A stretch of DNA of 30,663 nucleotides from CAZFDT01 sp964518335 (GTDB taxonomy: Bacteria; Planctomycetota; Phycisphaerae; Phycisphaerales; Phycisphaeraceae), in assembly GCA_964518335.1 (NCBI GenBank), contig CAZFDT010000061.1, positions 1-30,663 on the forward strand, given 5' to 3'. The translations under genes and the position numbers were made by a program. Below are positions 1-7,952 of the stretch, one piece after another. The number at the start of each line of letters is the position of its first letter. The stretch's first letter is position 1. The notes under the pieces are model-generated. The model did no database searches, had not been told where the DNA came from, and was given only the letters and a program-made list of their open reading frames with translations.

Positions 1-258
1 TAGGGATCATCGGCAAGAGTCAAACGCAAACTGCAAGTTCTTTTAGGTGCTCTTAACTGCAGCACAACGATCGCTGCTTCGGATGCAGAGTCACCCCACC
101 GACCCGGTGCGATGGTGATCCAGCCAATCGTCTTAGCACCCTCGACGCCGTGCCCTGCGATGGCGCGCACTGACGCGACCCTGGGATCGGAGCCGCGCGG
201 CTCGGATGGGCCGGGACTATCCTGTCGCGCTCGATGTCAGCGGTTTTTGCGATCGCGC

Positions 259-288
259 TTGCCTTGGTGGGTGGGTTGCGGCTACATT
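259..288 (+). promoter_or_regulatory. Candidate sigma-70 promoter for the LuxR-type regulator
   Basis: TTGCCT at 259-264 and TACATT at 283-288 are separated by 18 bp and read toward the regulator starting at 361. The first 360 bases hold no other gene that I can support. They are less GC-rich around 20-60, as expected for a regulatory region. Read by eye only. Confidence 0.35.
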
Positions 289-360
289 CGTGTGGCCTTA
301 CACCTGAACCTGGCCGCGTCGGGCCTGTCGCGGCGGGTTCCCAGTCGAGTCATTTCGGTC

Positions 361-1140
361 GTGCATAACAACGACGAAGCAAGCGTTGCGGCCCGGTTGC
401 GCTCGCCCACCCATGCCGCGCTGGTGAACGTGATCGGCGTGATCGCCCCGACGATCGGCGCCGATGCGGGGGCGATCCGTCTGTATCGCGGGGCGCCGCA
501 GGCGGAGACGGACGAAGCGTACGTGCTGCCGCCGGCAGGATTGCGGCCGACGTCCGCGCTCGAAGCGCGGACGTGGCCCATGCAGCCGCGGTCGCTGTTC
601 GGTCAACTGCATCGCCGCGGGCGCGAGGATGGCACGTTTCGCGTGGGCGAGCGGCTGGGGAATGCGCCGGCCGCGATGGAGGAACTGCTGGGTCCGATGG
701 GGCGTGCGCAGCCGGTGAGCGACGCGGTGGCGGTGGTGTTTGGCGTGCGCGAGCCGACGTGGTGCGTGGCGATGTTCGTGCGGTGCGGGCGGCACGAGTC
801 GTTCGACGCGGCGGCGCTGGCGCTGCTGGATCGGCTGCGTCCGACGCTGGCGTGGGTGGTGCTGATGGGTGTGCAGCGTGCGACGCATGTGGGCATACCC
901 GCCGGAACCGCTGACGAGTCGCCGCGGCCGCGCTCCACCGGCGCCCTGGATCGGCTCAGCGACACTGAACGCAAGGTGCTGGACCTGCTCCTGGAGGGTC
1001 TGACCGAGCGTGAGGCGGCGCAGCGGATCGGACGATCACCGCACACGGTGCACGTGCACGTCAAGAACGTATATCGCAAGTTGGATGTGACATCGCGGCG
1101 TCAGTTGCGCGCCTTGGTGGGCCAGACGAAGCGGGCCTGA
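361..1140 (+). CDS. LuxR-type helix-turn-helix transcriptional regulator
   Basis: Predicted DNA-binding regulator of about 259 residues. The last 61 residues are a classic LuxR/GerE helix-turn-helix: LSDTERKVLDLLLEG followed by the recognition-helix region SPHTVHVHVKNVYRKL. The roughly 190 residues before it look like a small GAF-like or autoinducer-type sensor domain, but no ligand pocket is recognisable and there is no phospho-receiver. The frame stays open upstream to an ATG at 112. I prefer the GTG at 361 because residues coded upstream look non-coding and a promoter-like pair (259-288) lies inside that stretch; the Shine-Dalgarno at 361 is weak, so the start is uncertain. It converges on the lipoprotein gene with only 6 bp between the stops. 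Target genes are unknown. Confidence 0.8.
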   Translation: MHNNDEASVAARLRSPTHAALVNVIGVIAPTIGADAGAIRLYRGAPQAETDEAYVLPPAGLRPTSALEARTWPMQPRSLFGQLHRRGREDGTFRVGERLGNAPAAMEELLGPMGRAQPVSDAVAVVFGVREPTWCVAMFVRCGRHESFDAAALALLDRLRPTLAWVVLMGVQRATHVGIPAGTADESPRPRSTGALDRLSDTERKVLDLLLEGLTEREAAQRIGRSPHTVHVHVKNVYRKLDVTSRRQLRALVGQTKRA

Positions 1141-1146
1141 GGCGGA

Positions 1147-2529
1147 TCAGGCGCGTTGGTCGAGCGTGACCTGTTGCAGTTGCCTGGCGTAACCGTCGAG
1201 GGCGCGCTGCTGGCGGGTGAGGCCGGTTGCCATTTCGCTGCCGTCGGGCGCCGACTGGCGGAGTTGGCCGATGAGTTCGCGGGCGCGCTGGGTGGTGTCG
1301 CCGGCGTCCTGAATCAGGCGGGTCTGGCGGTCGAAGACATGGCGGCGCACGGCGGCGATCGTCGCGGCGTGGTCGGGCATGAGCGAATCGGCCCGCACCA
1401 GGATGCTGTCGATGGAGCGCCCGAACTCACCCGCCGCCGCGGCGTACTCGCCGATGATGTACGCCCGGTCCAGCAGCTTGCCGACGAGGTCGGCGTTGAC
1501 CATTTCGCGGTCCTGGCCACTGGCCTCGCCCACCGCCTTGTCCAACTCGTCCAACGCCTGCTTCTGTGCGGTCAGCGCCTTCTCGAACGTCGTGACCACC
1601 ACCGAGTCGTAGGCGTCGGCGACGAGCTTGAACTCGGCCATGAGCCCGTCGGCGGCGGCGGCGCGGTCGGCCTGGGCCTCGTCACGCAAGCGCGTCGTAT
1701 CGGCCTGACGCTCGATCGTCTTCTGACGCACCTCGGTGATCAGCGCCAGGCGCTGATCGGCGGCGGCCAGCGTGCGCTGCTGGTCCTGCTGCAGGCTCTG
1801 CAGCTTCTGCAGATCCACGGTCAGGCGCTGGGCCTCGAAGTCGGCGTTGTCCCCGCCGCGCTGCACGGCGTCGGCCTCGTCGAGCCGATCGTACTTGGCG
1901 TCGCCCTCCATGGCGAAGGCATCGCGGCGCATCTCCTGCGCCTTGGCGCGAAGTTCGGCGCTCCTGGCCTGCAGGCCGGCGATGCGCGTCTGCAGCGATT
2001 CGATCTGCGGCTGCAGTTGGCGCAGTTGCTCCTGCGTCAGATGCTTGTCGGCGGTAGCGCCGTTGAGCTCGCCTTCGAGCTTCTGCATCACCGCGGAGAA
2101 GTCGGTGTTGAACGAGGCGTGACGCGCGTCGGCGCGGTCGGCGGCGACGAGGTAGCCAAAAAGAGCGGCGGAGCGATTGGCCAGCGCCGCGGCCTCGGCG
2201 GCGCCGCGGCGGGCCTCGTGCCGGGCGCTGGAGCTGTACACGTCGGCGAGCATGCGCCGGGCACTGACGCGTTGCCCCGGCGAGCCGCCCTCGACGGCAT
2301 TGCGCAGCGCCTCGACGCTCTGCTGCAGCGTCGCCTGCCGGTAATCGGCGACGGACACCGGCTGGCCGGCGGCGACGGCCTCCTTGGGCACGTAACCGAT
2401 GCCAGCGCGACGCATCTGCTCCATCGCCTGGTCGAGCTTGCGCGCCGACTGCGCCCGGCTGGAGGCGCTCTGATCCGGGCATCCCGCGGCAATCGCCAGC
2501 ACGGCAGTGAGCAGGAGGGTACGACGCAC
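1147..2529 (-). CDS. Coiled-coil lipoprotein of unknown function
   Basis: A 460-residue exported protein. From the GTG at 2529 the product begins VRRTLLLTAVLAIAAGC, a type II signal peptide with a lipobox ending at Cys17, so it should be lipid-anchored. The GTG is preceded by a good purine-rich ribosome site (AAAGGGAAG). An ATG further upstream at 2583 would add 18 residues ahead of the signal peptide and is less likely. After a short helical region the chain is dominated by long Gln/Ala/Arg-rich coiled coils (about residues 150-310) and further helices to the end. No enzyme motif is visible. It lies 141 bp downstream of another exported protein on the same strand and may share its transcript. 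I do not recognise the family; an envelope-structural or trafficking role is only a guess. Confidence 0.75.
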   Translation of the reverse strand: MRRTLLLTAVLAIAAGCPDQSASSRAQSARKLDQAMEQMRRAGIGYVPKEAVAAGQPVSVADYRQATLQQSVEALRNAVEGGSPGQRVSARRMLADVYSSSARHEARRGAAEAAALANRSAALFGYLVAADRADARHASFNTDFSAVMQKLEGELNGATADKHLTQEQLRQLQPQIESLQTRIAGLQARSAELRAKAQEMRRDAFAMEGDAKYDRLDEADAVQRGGDNADFEAQRLTVDLQKLQSLQQDQQRTLAAADQRLALITEVRQKTIERQADTTRLRDEAQADRAAAADGLMAEFKLVADAYDSVVVTTFEKALTAQKQALDELDKAVGEASGQDREMVNADLVGKLLDRAYIIGEYAAAAGEFGRSIDSILVRADSLMPDHAATIAAVRRHVFDRQTRLIQDAGDTTQRARELIGQLRQSAPDGSEMATGLTRQQRALDGYARQLQQVTLDQRA

Positions 2530-2670
2530 GAGCTTCCCTTTCGACAGGCCTGCGGTGGGGACAGCACAACCGGGGCAGCCCACCGCTGTCAGCGATGAGA
2601 ATATCCGATGGCGGGCGAACTTCCAAGACGCCCGCGGCGGGGATCGTCCGGCATCAAGGTCCGCCGGGGG

Positions 2671-3915
2671 TTATTGCCCGTCGGGCTCGGGTGCAGCCGG
2701 GGGCGCCGCATCGGCGGGCGGGGCCTCTTTCTTGCCCGGCGCCGGGGGCGTGTAATCGATGCCGTAGTTGGGTGCAGGCTTGAACAGTTGCCCGACAAAG
2801 TCGGTGATCATCTTGATGCGGGGGTCGCTGGCGAGGCGGATCTGCGGGGCGTAGCCGGGCACGTCCGGGTGGGGGTTGGCCGAAAGTTCCCGCGTCATGC
2901 CATACTGCAGCAGCAGGGACTTGGTCGGCTCGTCGCGGTCGAGCATGTAGGCCGACGGCGTCTCGTAGCGGTGGAGGATGAAGAAGTTGGTATAGACGGT
3001 GGGGTCGCTGTTGGGCGAGGTGCGGAAGAGGAAGAGGTTGCCGCCGGAGGCGTCGCCGTGGCAGCCGTTGGCGCCGCAGTAGCTGATGACGTAGTTCTGG
3101 TGCAGTTGCGTGCGGAAGGCGTTGATGGCGGGGGGGTCGTTGCGAACGGTGACGCGGGGGTAGAGCTCGCGCGCCTTGAGGCGGAAGATCAGCGCCAGTT
3201 GGTCGTGACCCTTGGCGCCACGGAAGTTGGACTGCTGAGTGCGACCTTTGGGGGTCTGGTCGTTGTCGCGGTACTTCTCGAAGATGTCGTCGATGACGTC
3301 GCGCGGCACGATCACCGCGGGCTTCGTGGACAGATCGACCTCGTACACCCTGATGAGGTTGACCTGCTCCATCGTGAGCTTGTCGTCGGGCAGTCCCACC
3401 GGGATCGCCGGATCGCGCGGCTCGGGCCGCGGCGTGGTGGGTCGCGGCGTCGTGGGCGGCGTCGTCGTGGGCTGATCCTGCATCAGCCGGAGCTGGCCCG
3501 CCACGGCGTTCTTGAGCACCGCCACGCGCGCCTCGTCGGGGAAGCGCTGCGACAGGTCCGCCAACTCCTTCTCGGCAAGCTCATAGGCCTGCTTGTCGTA
3601 GAGCCACTTGGCCAGCTCGTAGCGGCCGTCCAGGTCGTTCTCCGCCAGCTTGGCGCGACGGTCGGCGTACTCCTCGCTGGTCGAGCGCAGAAACTCGATG
3701 CTGTCGATCTGGTCGCGCGCGATCGGCGTGCGGATGCCGGAGATCAGAAGCGTGACGGTCTTCTCGTCCTCGGCGACCACTTCGCCGGTGACGGAGCGTC
3801 CGTCGCGCACTTTGACCGTGGCTTGCCGCTGGGCCCATGCCGATCCCGCCGTCAGCGCGACGATCAGCAGCAGGCACCAGCTCCCCATCCATCCGACGAC
3901 CAAGGACTGTCGCAT
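2671..3915 (-). CDS. Secreted protein with Pro/Thr linker and possible CX4CH haem-binding site
   Basis: A 414-residue protein with a Sec signal peptide (MRQSLVVGWM..., cleavage predicted after AWA, residue 28). The ATG at 3915 has a strong GGAGGTG site 5 bp upstream, so I reject the longer start at 3975. Residues about 30-80 form a short beta-rich domain (VKVRDGRSVTGEVVAEDEK...). A helical TPR-like stretch follows (about 85-140), then a Pro/Thr-rich linker (about 149-168). In the C-terminal half, YCGANGCHG places Cys280, Cys285 and His286 in a CX4CH arrangement. That spacing is known for covalent haem c in cytochrome c3, and similar motifs are common in planctomycete cytochrome-like domains. 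Whether this one binds haem is inference. The tail is Ala/Pro-rich and disordered. Confidence 0.75.
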   Translation of the reverse strand: MRQSLVVGWMGSWCLLLIVALTAGSAWAQRQATVKVRDGRSVTGEVVAEDEKTVTLLISGIRTPIARDQIDSIEFLRSTSEEYADRRAKLAENDLDGRYELAKWLYDKQAYELAEKELADLSQRFPDEARVAVLKNAVAGQLRLMQDQPTTTPPTTPRPTTPRPEPRDPAIPVGLPDDKLTMEQVNLIRVYEVDLSTKPAVIVPRDVIDDIFEKYRDNDQTPKGRTQQSNFRGAKGHDQLALIFRLKARELYPRVTVRNDPPAINAFRTQLHQNYVISYCGANGCHGDASGGNLFLFRTSPNSDPTVYTNFFILHRYETPSAYMLDRDEPTKSLLLQYGMTRELSANPHPDVPGYAPQIRLASDPRIKMITDFVGQLFKPAPNYGIDYTPPAPGKKEAPPADAAPPAAPEPDGQ

Positions 3916-4054
3916 GGCACACCTCCACAAAGGGGGCCCCGGTTCGCACGGGAACGCTAAGTCCCCGCCATGCACCAGTATAGGTTAAAGCGAGGCGGCG
4001 CGGAAATGCCGTCGTCGCACGCGCTCGTCCCGTCGCGGGGCGCGGCCGGCGTCG

Positions 4055-4522
4055 TCACTTGCTCTTCTTCGCTGTGCCCTTGGCGGGCTTGTCGGCGGGT
4101 TCGGGCTCGGCCGCGGGCTTGGGCGCAAACAGATCCTGGGCCAGCATGATGAGCCGCTCGATCCGCACCGGCTTGAGCAGGTAGCCATCGACACCCAGCG
4201 CCTCGGCGTACTGCTGGTGACGCTTGCCTTCGTTGGCGGTGACCATGATCACCCGCGGCGGGCTGGCGATGCGCTTGACCTTCTCCAGGACGAGGAAGCC
4301 GCTTCGCTTGGGCAGCATCATGTCCAACACGACCAGGTCCGGCGGATCGGTCTCGCAGATGCGTACGGCCGTGTTCCCGTCGCCGCAGCACTGCGTCAGC
4401 GCCCCCTCGGCCTGCAGCGCGTGATCGATCGCCGCCTGCACCTCAGGGTCGTCGTCCACCACGAGGATCTTCAGGTCCTTGAGCCGCATCTCCATTGTTT
4501 CGTCCACCGACGTCATGGTCAT
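4055..4522 (-). CDS. Single-domain response regulator (CheY-like receiver)
   Basis: A 155-residue phospho-receiver. The acidic pocket is VVDDD (residues 21-25), the phosphoacceptor is Asp67 in VVLDMML, the switch Thr is T95 in VIMVTANEG, and the conserved Lys is K117 in YLLKPV. There is no DNA-binding or enzymatic output domain; the last 30 residues are a Lys/Ala/Pro-rich tail. It therefore probably acts by protein-protein contact in a phosphorelay. No histidine kinase lies nearby, so it is an orphan. ATG codons at 4522 and 4516 are both possible; the second sits at a more normal distance from the GGAAGG site. Confidence 0.9.
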   Translation of the reverse strand: MTMTSVDETMEMRLKDLKILVVDDDPEVQAAIDHALQAEGALTQCCGDGNTAVRICETDPPDLVVLDMMLPKRSGFLVLEKVKRIASPPRVIMVTANEGKRHQQYAEALGVDGYLLKPVRIERLIMLAQDLFAPKPAAEPEPADKPAKGTAKKSK

Positions 4523-4591
4523 GTCCTTCCGTGTAGATGAATCAGGGTTGGGTTCGACGGCGGGAGTGTAGGCAGTTCCCTCCCGAAAGCA

Positions 4592-4620
4592 ATTGTTGAA
4601 TTGAAATGAGGCCGGGTCAA
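4592..4620 (-). promoter_or_regulatory. Candidate promoter for the response regulator
   Basis: On the minus strand TTGACC (4620-4615) and AACAAT (4597-4592) are spaced 17 bp apart, about 70 bp upstream of the response regulator start. The -35 lies inside a 7-bp inverted repeat (GGTCAAG/CTTGACC, 4615-4632), which could be an operator or a weak end to the upstream transcript. Confidence 0.35.
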
Positions 4621-4663
4621 GCCGCCTTGACCATGGGTGATTGTACTCAACGTGCTGGGCCCC

Positions 4664-5689
4664 TCACACCATCGCCGGCAGGGGCTCGGCCAGGCGGGCC
4701 AGGGTCGCCGCGTCCATCCACGGCAGCGACTCGAGCTGGGCGCGCAGCTTGTCCGGCATCGGCTTGCCCTCGCGCTCGTGGCGGGGGCGACTTTTCCAGC
4801 GGCGGTGCATCCACAGATACTGGTGCGGCACGCGGCGGACCATCTCCTCGATCGCCCGGGCGTAGCGCGCGGTGATGTAGAAGAGCTGATCGTCGCGCGA
4901 CTCCCAGTCATCAGGCTGGATGATGTCGATGACATCGACGTCGTACTCGTAGCGGTCGGGGTGTCGGGCGGTGTAGCCGCAGATGATGGGCACGCGCTTG
5001 CGCATGGCCAGGAGGCCGATGGACTTGTACCAGCTTGCGAGCTTGCCGAAGAAGGGCACGAACATGCCGCGGTCGCCGGCGTTCTGGTCGGCGATGAAGC
5101 CCAGGATGCCGCCGGCGTCGAGCACATCCAGCAGGCGCTCGGCGGCCTCGAACTTGGTGATGATCTTCATGCCGTGGCGTTCGCGCAGGCTCAGGAGCCA
5201 GTCATTGATGAGCGGGTTGTCCAGCGGTCGAGCGACGGCTTCGATGCGATAGCCCATGAAGGCGATGAAATAGCCGAGCACTTCCCAGTTGCCCACGTGC
5301 CCGGTGATGAGGATGGCGGGCTGGCCGGTGTTGACGATGCGCAGCGCCGCGCCGATGTCGCCGATGCGGATGCGTCGAGGCCAGGAGCCGTGGTTCATGA
5401 GGCGCGGCGTGGCCTGCATTTCAATGGCGAGGTTGACCACATGCTCGAAGGCGTCGCGCACGCCCTGCTGGATGCGGGCTTCGGGCCACTCGGGAAACGC
5501 CATGCGCAGGTTGGCCTCGGCGCGGCGGTAATGGCGGGCGTCGATCTTCATCAGCCCGTGAGCGATCTGCGTGCCCACGTCGAGCTTGCGCTGGATGTCG
5601 AAGCAGTCCAGGGCCAGCCCGGCGAGCCGCGCGGCGACGTACTGCGACCACTTCGTCACGGGGTGGAGGTGCTTGGGCATGGCAAGCAC
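4664..5689 (-). CDS. Lipid A biosynthesis-type (LpxL/HtrB-like) acyltransferase
   Basis: A 341-residue member of the Kdo2-lipid A lauroyl/myristoyl acyltransferase family. These inner-membrane enzymes transfer an acyl chain to a glycolipid. The diagnostic HX4E/D catalytic motif is HVGNWE (His131, Glu136) after the ILITG strand. The typical basic segment near the C-terminus is visible (YLWMHRRWKSRP). Length is slightly above the usual 300-310. A weakly hydrophobic N-terminal segment (about 17-30) may help membrane association. The start could be Met1 (5689) or Met4 (5680). Family membership is clear; the exact acceptor (lipid A or another glycolipid) is not. The gene lies 34 bp downstream of the PIN toxin gene. 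Confidence 0.9.
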   Translation of the reverse strand: MLAMPKHLHPVTKWSQYVAARLAGLALDCFDIQRKLDVGTQIAHGLMKIDARHYRRAEANLRMAFPEWPEARIQQGVRDAFEHVVNLAIEMQATPRLMNHGSWPRRIRIGDIGAALRIVNTGQPAILITGHVGNWEVLGYFIAFMGYRIEAVARPLDNPLINDWLLSLRERHGMKIITKFEAAERLLDVLDAGGILGFIADQNAGDRGMFVPFFGKLASWYKSIGLLAMRKRVPIICGYTARHPDRYEYDVDVIDIIQPDDWESRDDQLFYITARYARAIEEMVRRVPHQYLWMHRRWKSRPRHEREGKPMPDKLRAQLESLPWMDAATLARLAEPLPAMV

Positions 5690-5723
5690 ATGCTACACCA
5701 CGCCTGTCGCCGGCGTCAGGAGA

Positions 5724-6149
5724 TCACGTTCCCGTCGTCGCCTCTTCGACCTCGCGCAGGAATGCCGTCGCTGTCACGATGCGGATGTCGCGATAATCTC
5801 GCAAGGGCAAGAGGTGACGCTTGTCGCCGGTGACGATGTGCGTGGCGCGTCCGGCGACGGCGCAGGCCAGCACCAGATCGTCTTCCGGATCCTGCGTCAT
5901 CGGCTGATCGAGCGGCGGAGCATCGATCACCTCTGCCACGTGTGTCAGATCGTGCAGGGCCATATCGACTTCCTCGTCTGATGCTCGAAATTTGCCTCGC
6001 AGTTTCGACACATATCGCTGGAGCATCGTGTTGGAGATGATCCCTGTGACCCGTCGCTGGATGATCAGTTGAACGCAGTCGTTAGGCTGGCTGGGCACTT
6101 TCAGCCGCGCGGAGATGAGCACGTTGATATCGGGCACCACCCGGAACAC
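5724..6149 (-). CDS. PIN-domain toxin (putative ribonuclease) of a type II toxin-antitoxin pair
   Basis: A 141-residue PIN-domain protein, expected to be a Mg2+-dependent RNase held in check by the preceding antitoxin. The opening strand VVPDINVLIS gives Asp7, DPEDD (87-91) gives the third acidic site, and TGDKRHLL gives Asp109. This layout matches the 'putative toxin, PIN family' group. The usual second acid, a Glu in the E-x-Y/L helix, appears to be Gln44 in TMLQRYVSKL, so activity may be altered; that alignment is by eye. It starts with GTG directly after the antitoxin stop (TGA-GTG), with further in-frame GTGs at codons 4 and 5, so translation is probably coupled. Confidence 0.85.
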   Translation of the reverse strand: MFRVVPDINVLISARLKVPSQPNDCVQLIIQRRVTGIISNTMLQRYVSKLRGKFRASDEEVDMALHDLTHVAEVIDAPPLDQPMTQDPEDDLVLACAVAGRATHIVTGDKRHLLPLRDYRDIRIVTATAFLREVEEATTGT

Positions 6150-6395
6150 TCAGTCGTCCTCATGAAGGATGTTGTCGAGGAAGCTCTCCTGCTCCTGCTC
6201 GGTCATCGTGTCCCAATTGCACTTGCGTTGCGAGGCCATCTCCCGCACGCGCTGTTGAAGATGCGCGGACGGCTGATTCCAACGCCGGCTGATTGCCTCA
6301 CGGCGCAGGATATCGCGAACCCTCGCCTGATCCGCTGCAGAAAGCTTGCGGACCAACTCGATGACTTGATCGGCAGTAGGCGTCAGAGTGGCCAT
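6150..6395 (-). CDS. Antitoxin partner of the PIN toxin
   Basis: An 81-residue small helical protein (MATLTPTADQVIELVRKLSA...) with an acidic C-terminus (QESFLDNILHEDD), encoded immediately upstream of a PIN-domain toxin. Size, order and charge fit the type II antitoxins that pair with PIN toxins, in which the acidic tail masks the nuclease. I do not see a clear AbrB or ribbon-helix-helix motif, so the DNA-binding class is unassigned. ATG at 6395 is preceded by GAGGTG. The call rests mainly on context and size. Confidence 0.7.
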   Translation of the reverse strand: MATLTPTADQVIELVRKLSAADQARVRDILRREAISRRWNQPSAHLQQRVREMASQRKCNWDTMTEQEQESFLDNILHEDD

Positions 6396-6419
6396 ATCGC
6401 ACCTCGTCAGATTATATCG
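6394..6419 (-). promoter_or_regulatory. Promoter -10 and repeated ATATCG half-sites upstream of the PIN toxin-antitoxin pair
   Basis: On the minus strand a perfect TATAAT (6416-6411) sits 15 bp before the antitoxin ATG; I find no good -35. ATATCG (plus-strand reading) occurs at 6394-6399 and again at 6414-6419, exactly 20 bp or two helical turns apart. That spacing suits an autoregulatory operator covering the -10 and the start codon. The predicted leader is very short. Confidence 0.4.
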
Positions 6420-6475
6420 GCGAGGGGGGCAGCCGAGCGTAGGTTGGCGTGACGCTGAAGGCCGTCGGTCGTCAC

Positions 6476-7837
6476 TTACCGCTGATAGAACCCGACCAGG
6501 GCCAGGAAGCGATTCTGGTTGAGCACGGGGATACGCAACTGCTTGGCGTCGCCGATGAGCTGCTGGTAGGTCTCGTACTTGCGTCGCGCGGCGACGTTGG
6601 CGGCGATCAGCTCGGGGTCGAGCGTGTCTGGCGGCAGCGGGGCGGGCAACTCCGGCTCGGCGCCCAGCACCAGGTAGTCCACCTCGTAGCTCAACGCCGG
6701 CGCCACCACCGCGCCGAACTTCGACACCATCGCCTCGATGCGCTTGCGGTCGCTGAGGCTGGGCTGGCCGGTGTTCTCCAGGTCGAAGTCGCCATAGACG
6801 TAGAACTGGTACGTCACCGTCGGGTCGAACGCCAGGTTGACGATGTTGTCGCCGACCTTGACCGCGCGGCCGCGCTCCGTGCGGACCACGCGCGCCGACG
6901 CCGTGCTGGGATCGACCCTGACGATCTCGATCGTCGCCTTGCCGCGCACTTCCTCGAACTCATCGGGCTTGATCACGTCGCCCGGCTCGAAGACCTCGAA
7001 GGTCATGCCCGGCAGCACGTGCTGCAGTCGCCCGATGTTGACGTAGGCCAGGTTCTCCTTCTCAACCAGCGCCGCCACCTGTCCGTCGGGGCGGATGGTC
7101 GAATCGACCGACACCTCGCGGGTGATCTGTAGCAGCCGGTCGCGCTGTCGCGTCACGTTGTCAAGATCCAGGCGAAGCTGGGTGATCTCCGACTCTTTCT
7201 CATCCACCTTGGCCTGCATTTCGCTGCGGACATTGCCGATGGTCGCCTCAAGTTCGCCGGTCGAGGTGGTGACGGTCTGCTGATACTGCTGCTGCGAAGC
7301 GTTGAGCTTGGCGATTTCGCCCTGAAGCTGCTTGAGCGAATCGTCGTACTGGGCCGACAGCGCGGCGCGGGCCTTGTCCGCCTCCTCGGCGCGGCGCTGG
7401 GCGTCGGCCAGGTCGGTCCTGATCTGCTCCGTCAGCTCGTTGGCCTTGCGCAGCTCCGCCTGCAGCCGCACGATCTCGCCCAGCAGGTTCGTGCCCTGGG
7501 CCAGCTTCATCTCGGTCATCCGCTTGCCCAGGTTCGCCGAATCGACGTTCGTGTCGGCGGCGGCGAGGCGGCGAAGATTGCTGATCTCGGTCGAGAGCTG
7601 GTGATACAGCGTGCCCTTCTCGCGGTCGGCGATCATCGCCTGCACGCGATCGACGTTGCGCTCTTCCGGCGCCGCCAGCCCGGCGAGGATCGTCTCGGCG
7701 GCGTCGCGCTCCTGGCGGACCTTGTCTCCCTGCGTGTGGAAGATTATCGCGGCGACGAGGGCGAAGACGAAAAGGATGGCGAAGATCGTGGCGGCGACAG
7801 CCGCGCCGGAGACGCCAGCGTTACGGGCTTTGGCCAT
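6476..7837 (-). CDS. Membrane-anchored coiled-coil protein with BRCT-like C-terminal domain
   Basis: A 453-residue protein starting at the ATG at 7837, which has CGGAG 8 bp upstream; the longer frame to 7984 is rejected. One transmembrane helix occupies about residues 11-34 (AAVAATIFAILFVFALVAAI). A long coiled coil follows (about 60-230), then a beta-rich middle domain with VALVEKENLAYVNIGR and FEVFEPGDVIKPDEFEE. The C-terminal 110 residues read like a BRCT domain: FYVYGDFDL, then IEAMVSKFGAVVAPAL, then VDYLVLGAEP, and after an insertion of about 35 residues AKQLRIPVLNQNRFLALVGF. This parallels the NAD-ligase BRCT order of strand, helix, GG turn, TDYLV strand, A-K-E-L-G-V-P strand and final helix. 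The role is unknown. Confidence 0.75.
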   Translation of the reverse strand: MAKARNAGVSGAAVAATIFAILFVFALVAAIIFHTQGDKVRQERDAAETILAGLAAPEERNVDRVQAMIADREKGTLYHQLSTEISNLRRLAAADTNVDSANLGKRMTEMKLAQGTNLLGEIVRLQAELRKANELTEQIRTDLADAQRRAEEADKARAALSAQYDDSLKQLQGEIAKLNASQQQYQQTVTTSTGELEATIGNVRSEMQAKVDEKESEITQLRLDLDNVTRQRDRLLQITREVSVDSTIRPDGQVAALVEKENLAYVNIGRLQHVLPGMTFEVFEPGDVIKPDEFEEVRGKATIEIVRVDPSTASARVVRTERGRAVKVGDNIVNLAFDPTVTYQFYVYGDFDLENTGQPSLSDRKRIEAMVSKFGAVVAPALSYEVDYLVLGAEPELPAPLPPDTLDPELIAANVAARRKYETYQQLIGDAKQLRIPVLNQNRFLALVGFYQR

Positions 7838-7952
7838 GGATAGAACTCCGAGAAAAAACGGTCCACCTGGGGAAGCGACAGCAGGGATAAGTGTCGTCGC
7901 CAGCGGCGGTTTCGTCAAGCCGGATCGTGCCCCGGCGACCGATAATCCGCGC

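Noticed and set aside
2608..3960. 450-codon plus-strand frame opposite the secreted CX4CH protein
   Set aside because: It has no recognisable domain, while the opposite strand has a signal peptide and a strong ribosome site.
4615..4632. GGTCAAG/CTTGACC hairpin as a terminator for the acyltransferase gene
   Set aside because: There is no T-run on either strand, and half of it serves as a plausible -35 box for the response regulator.
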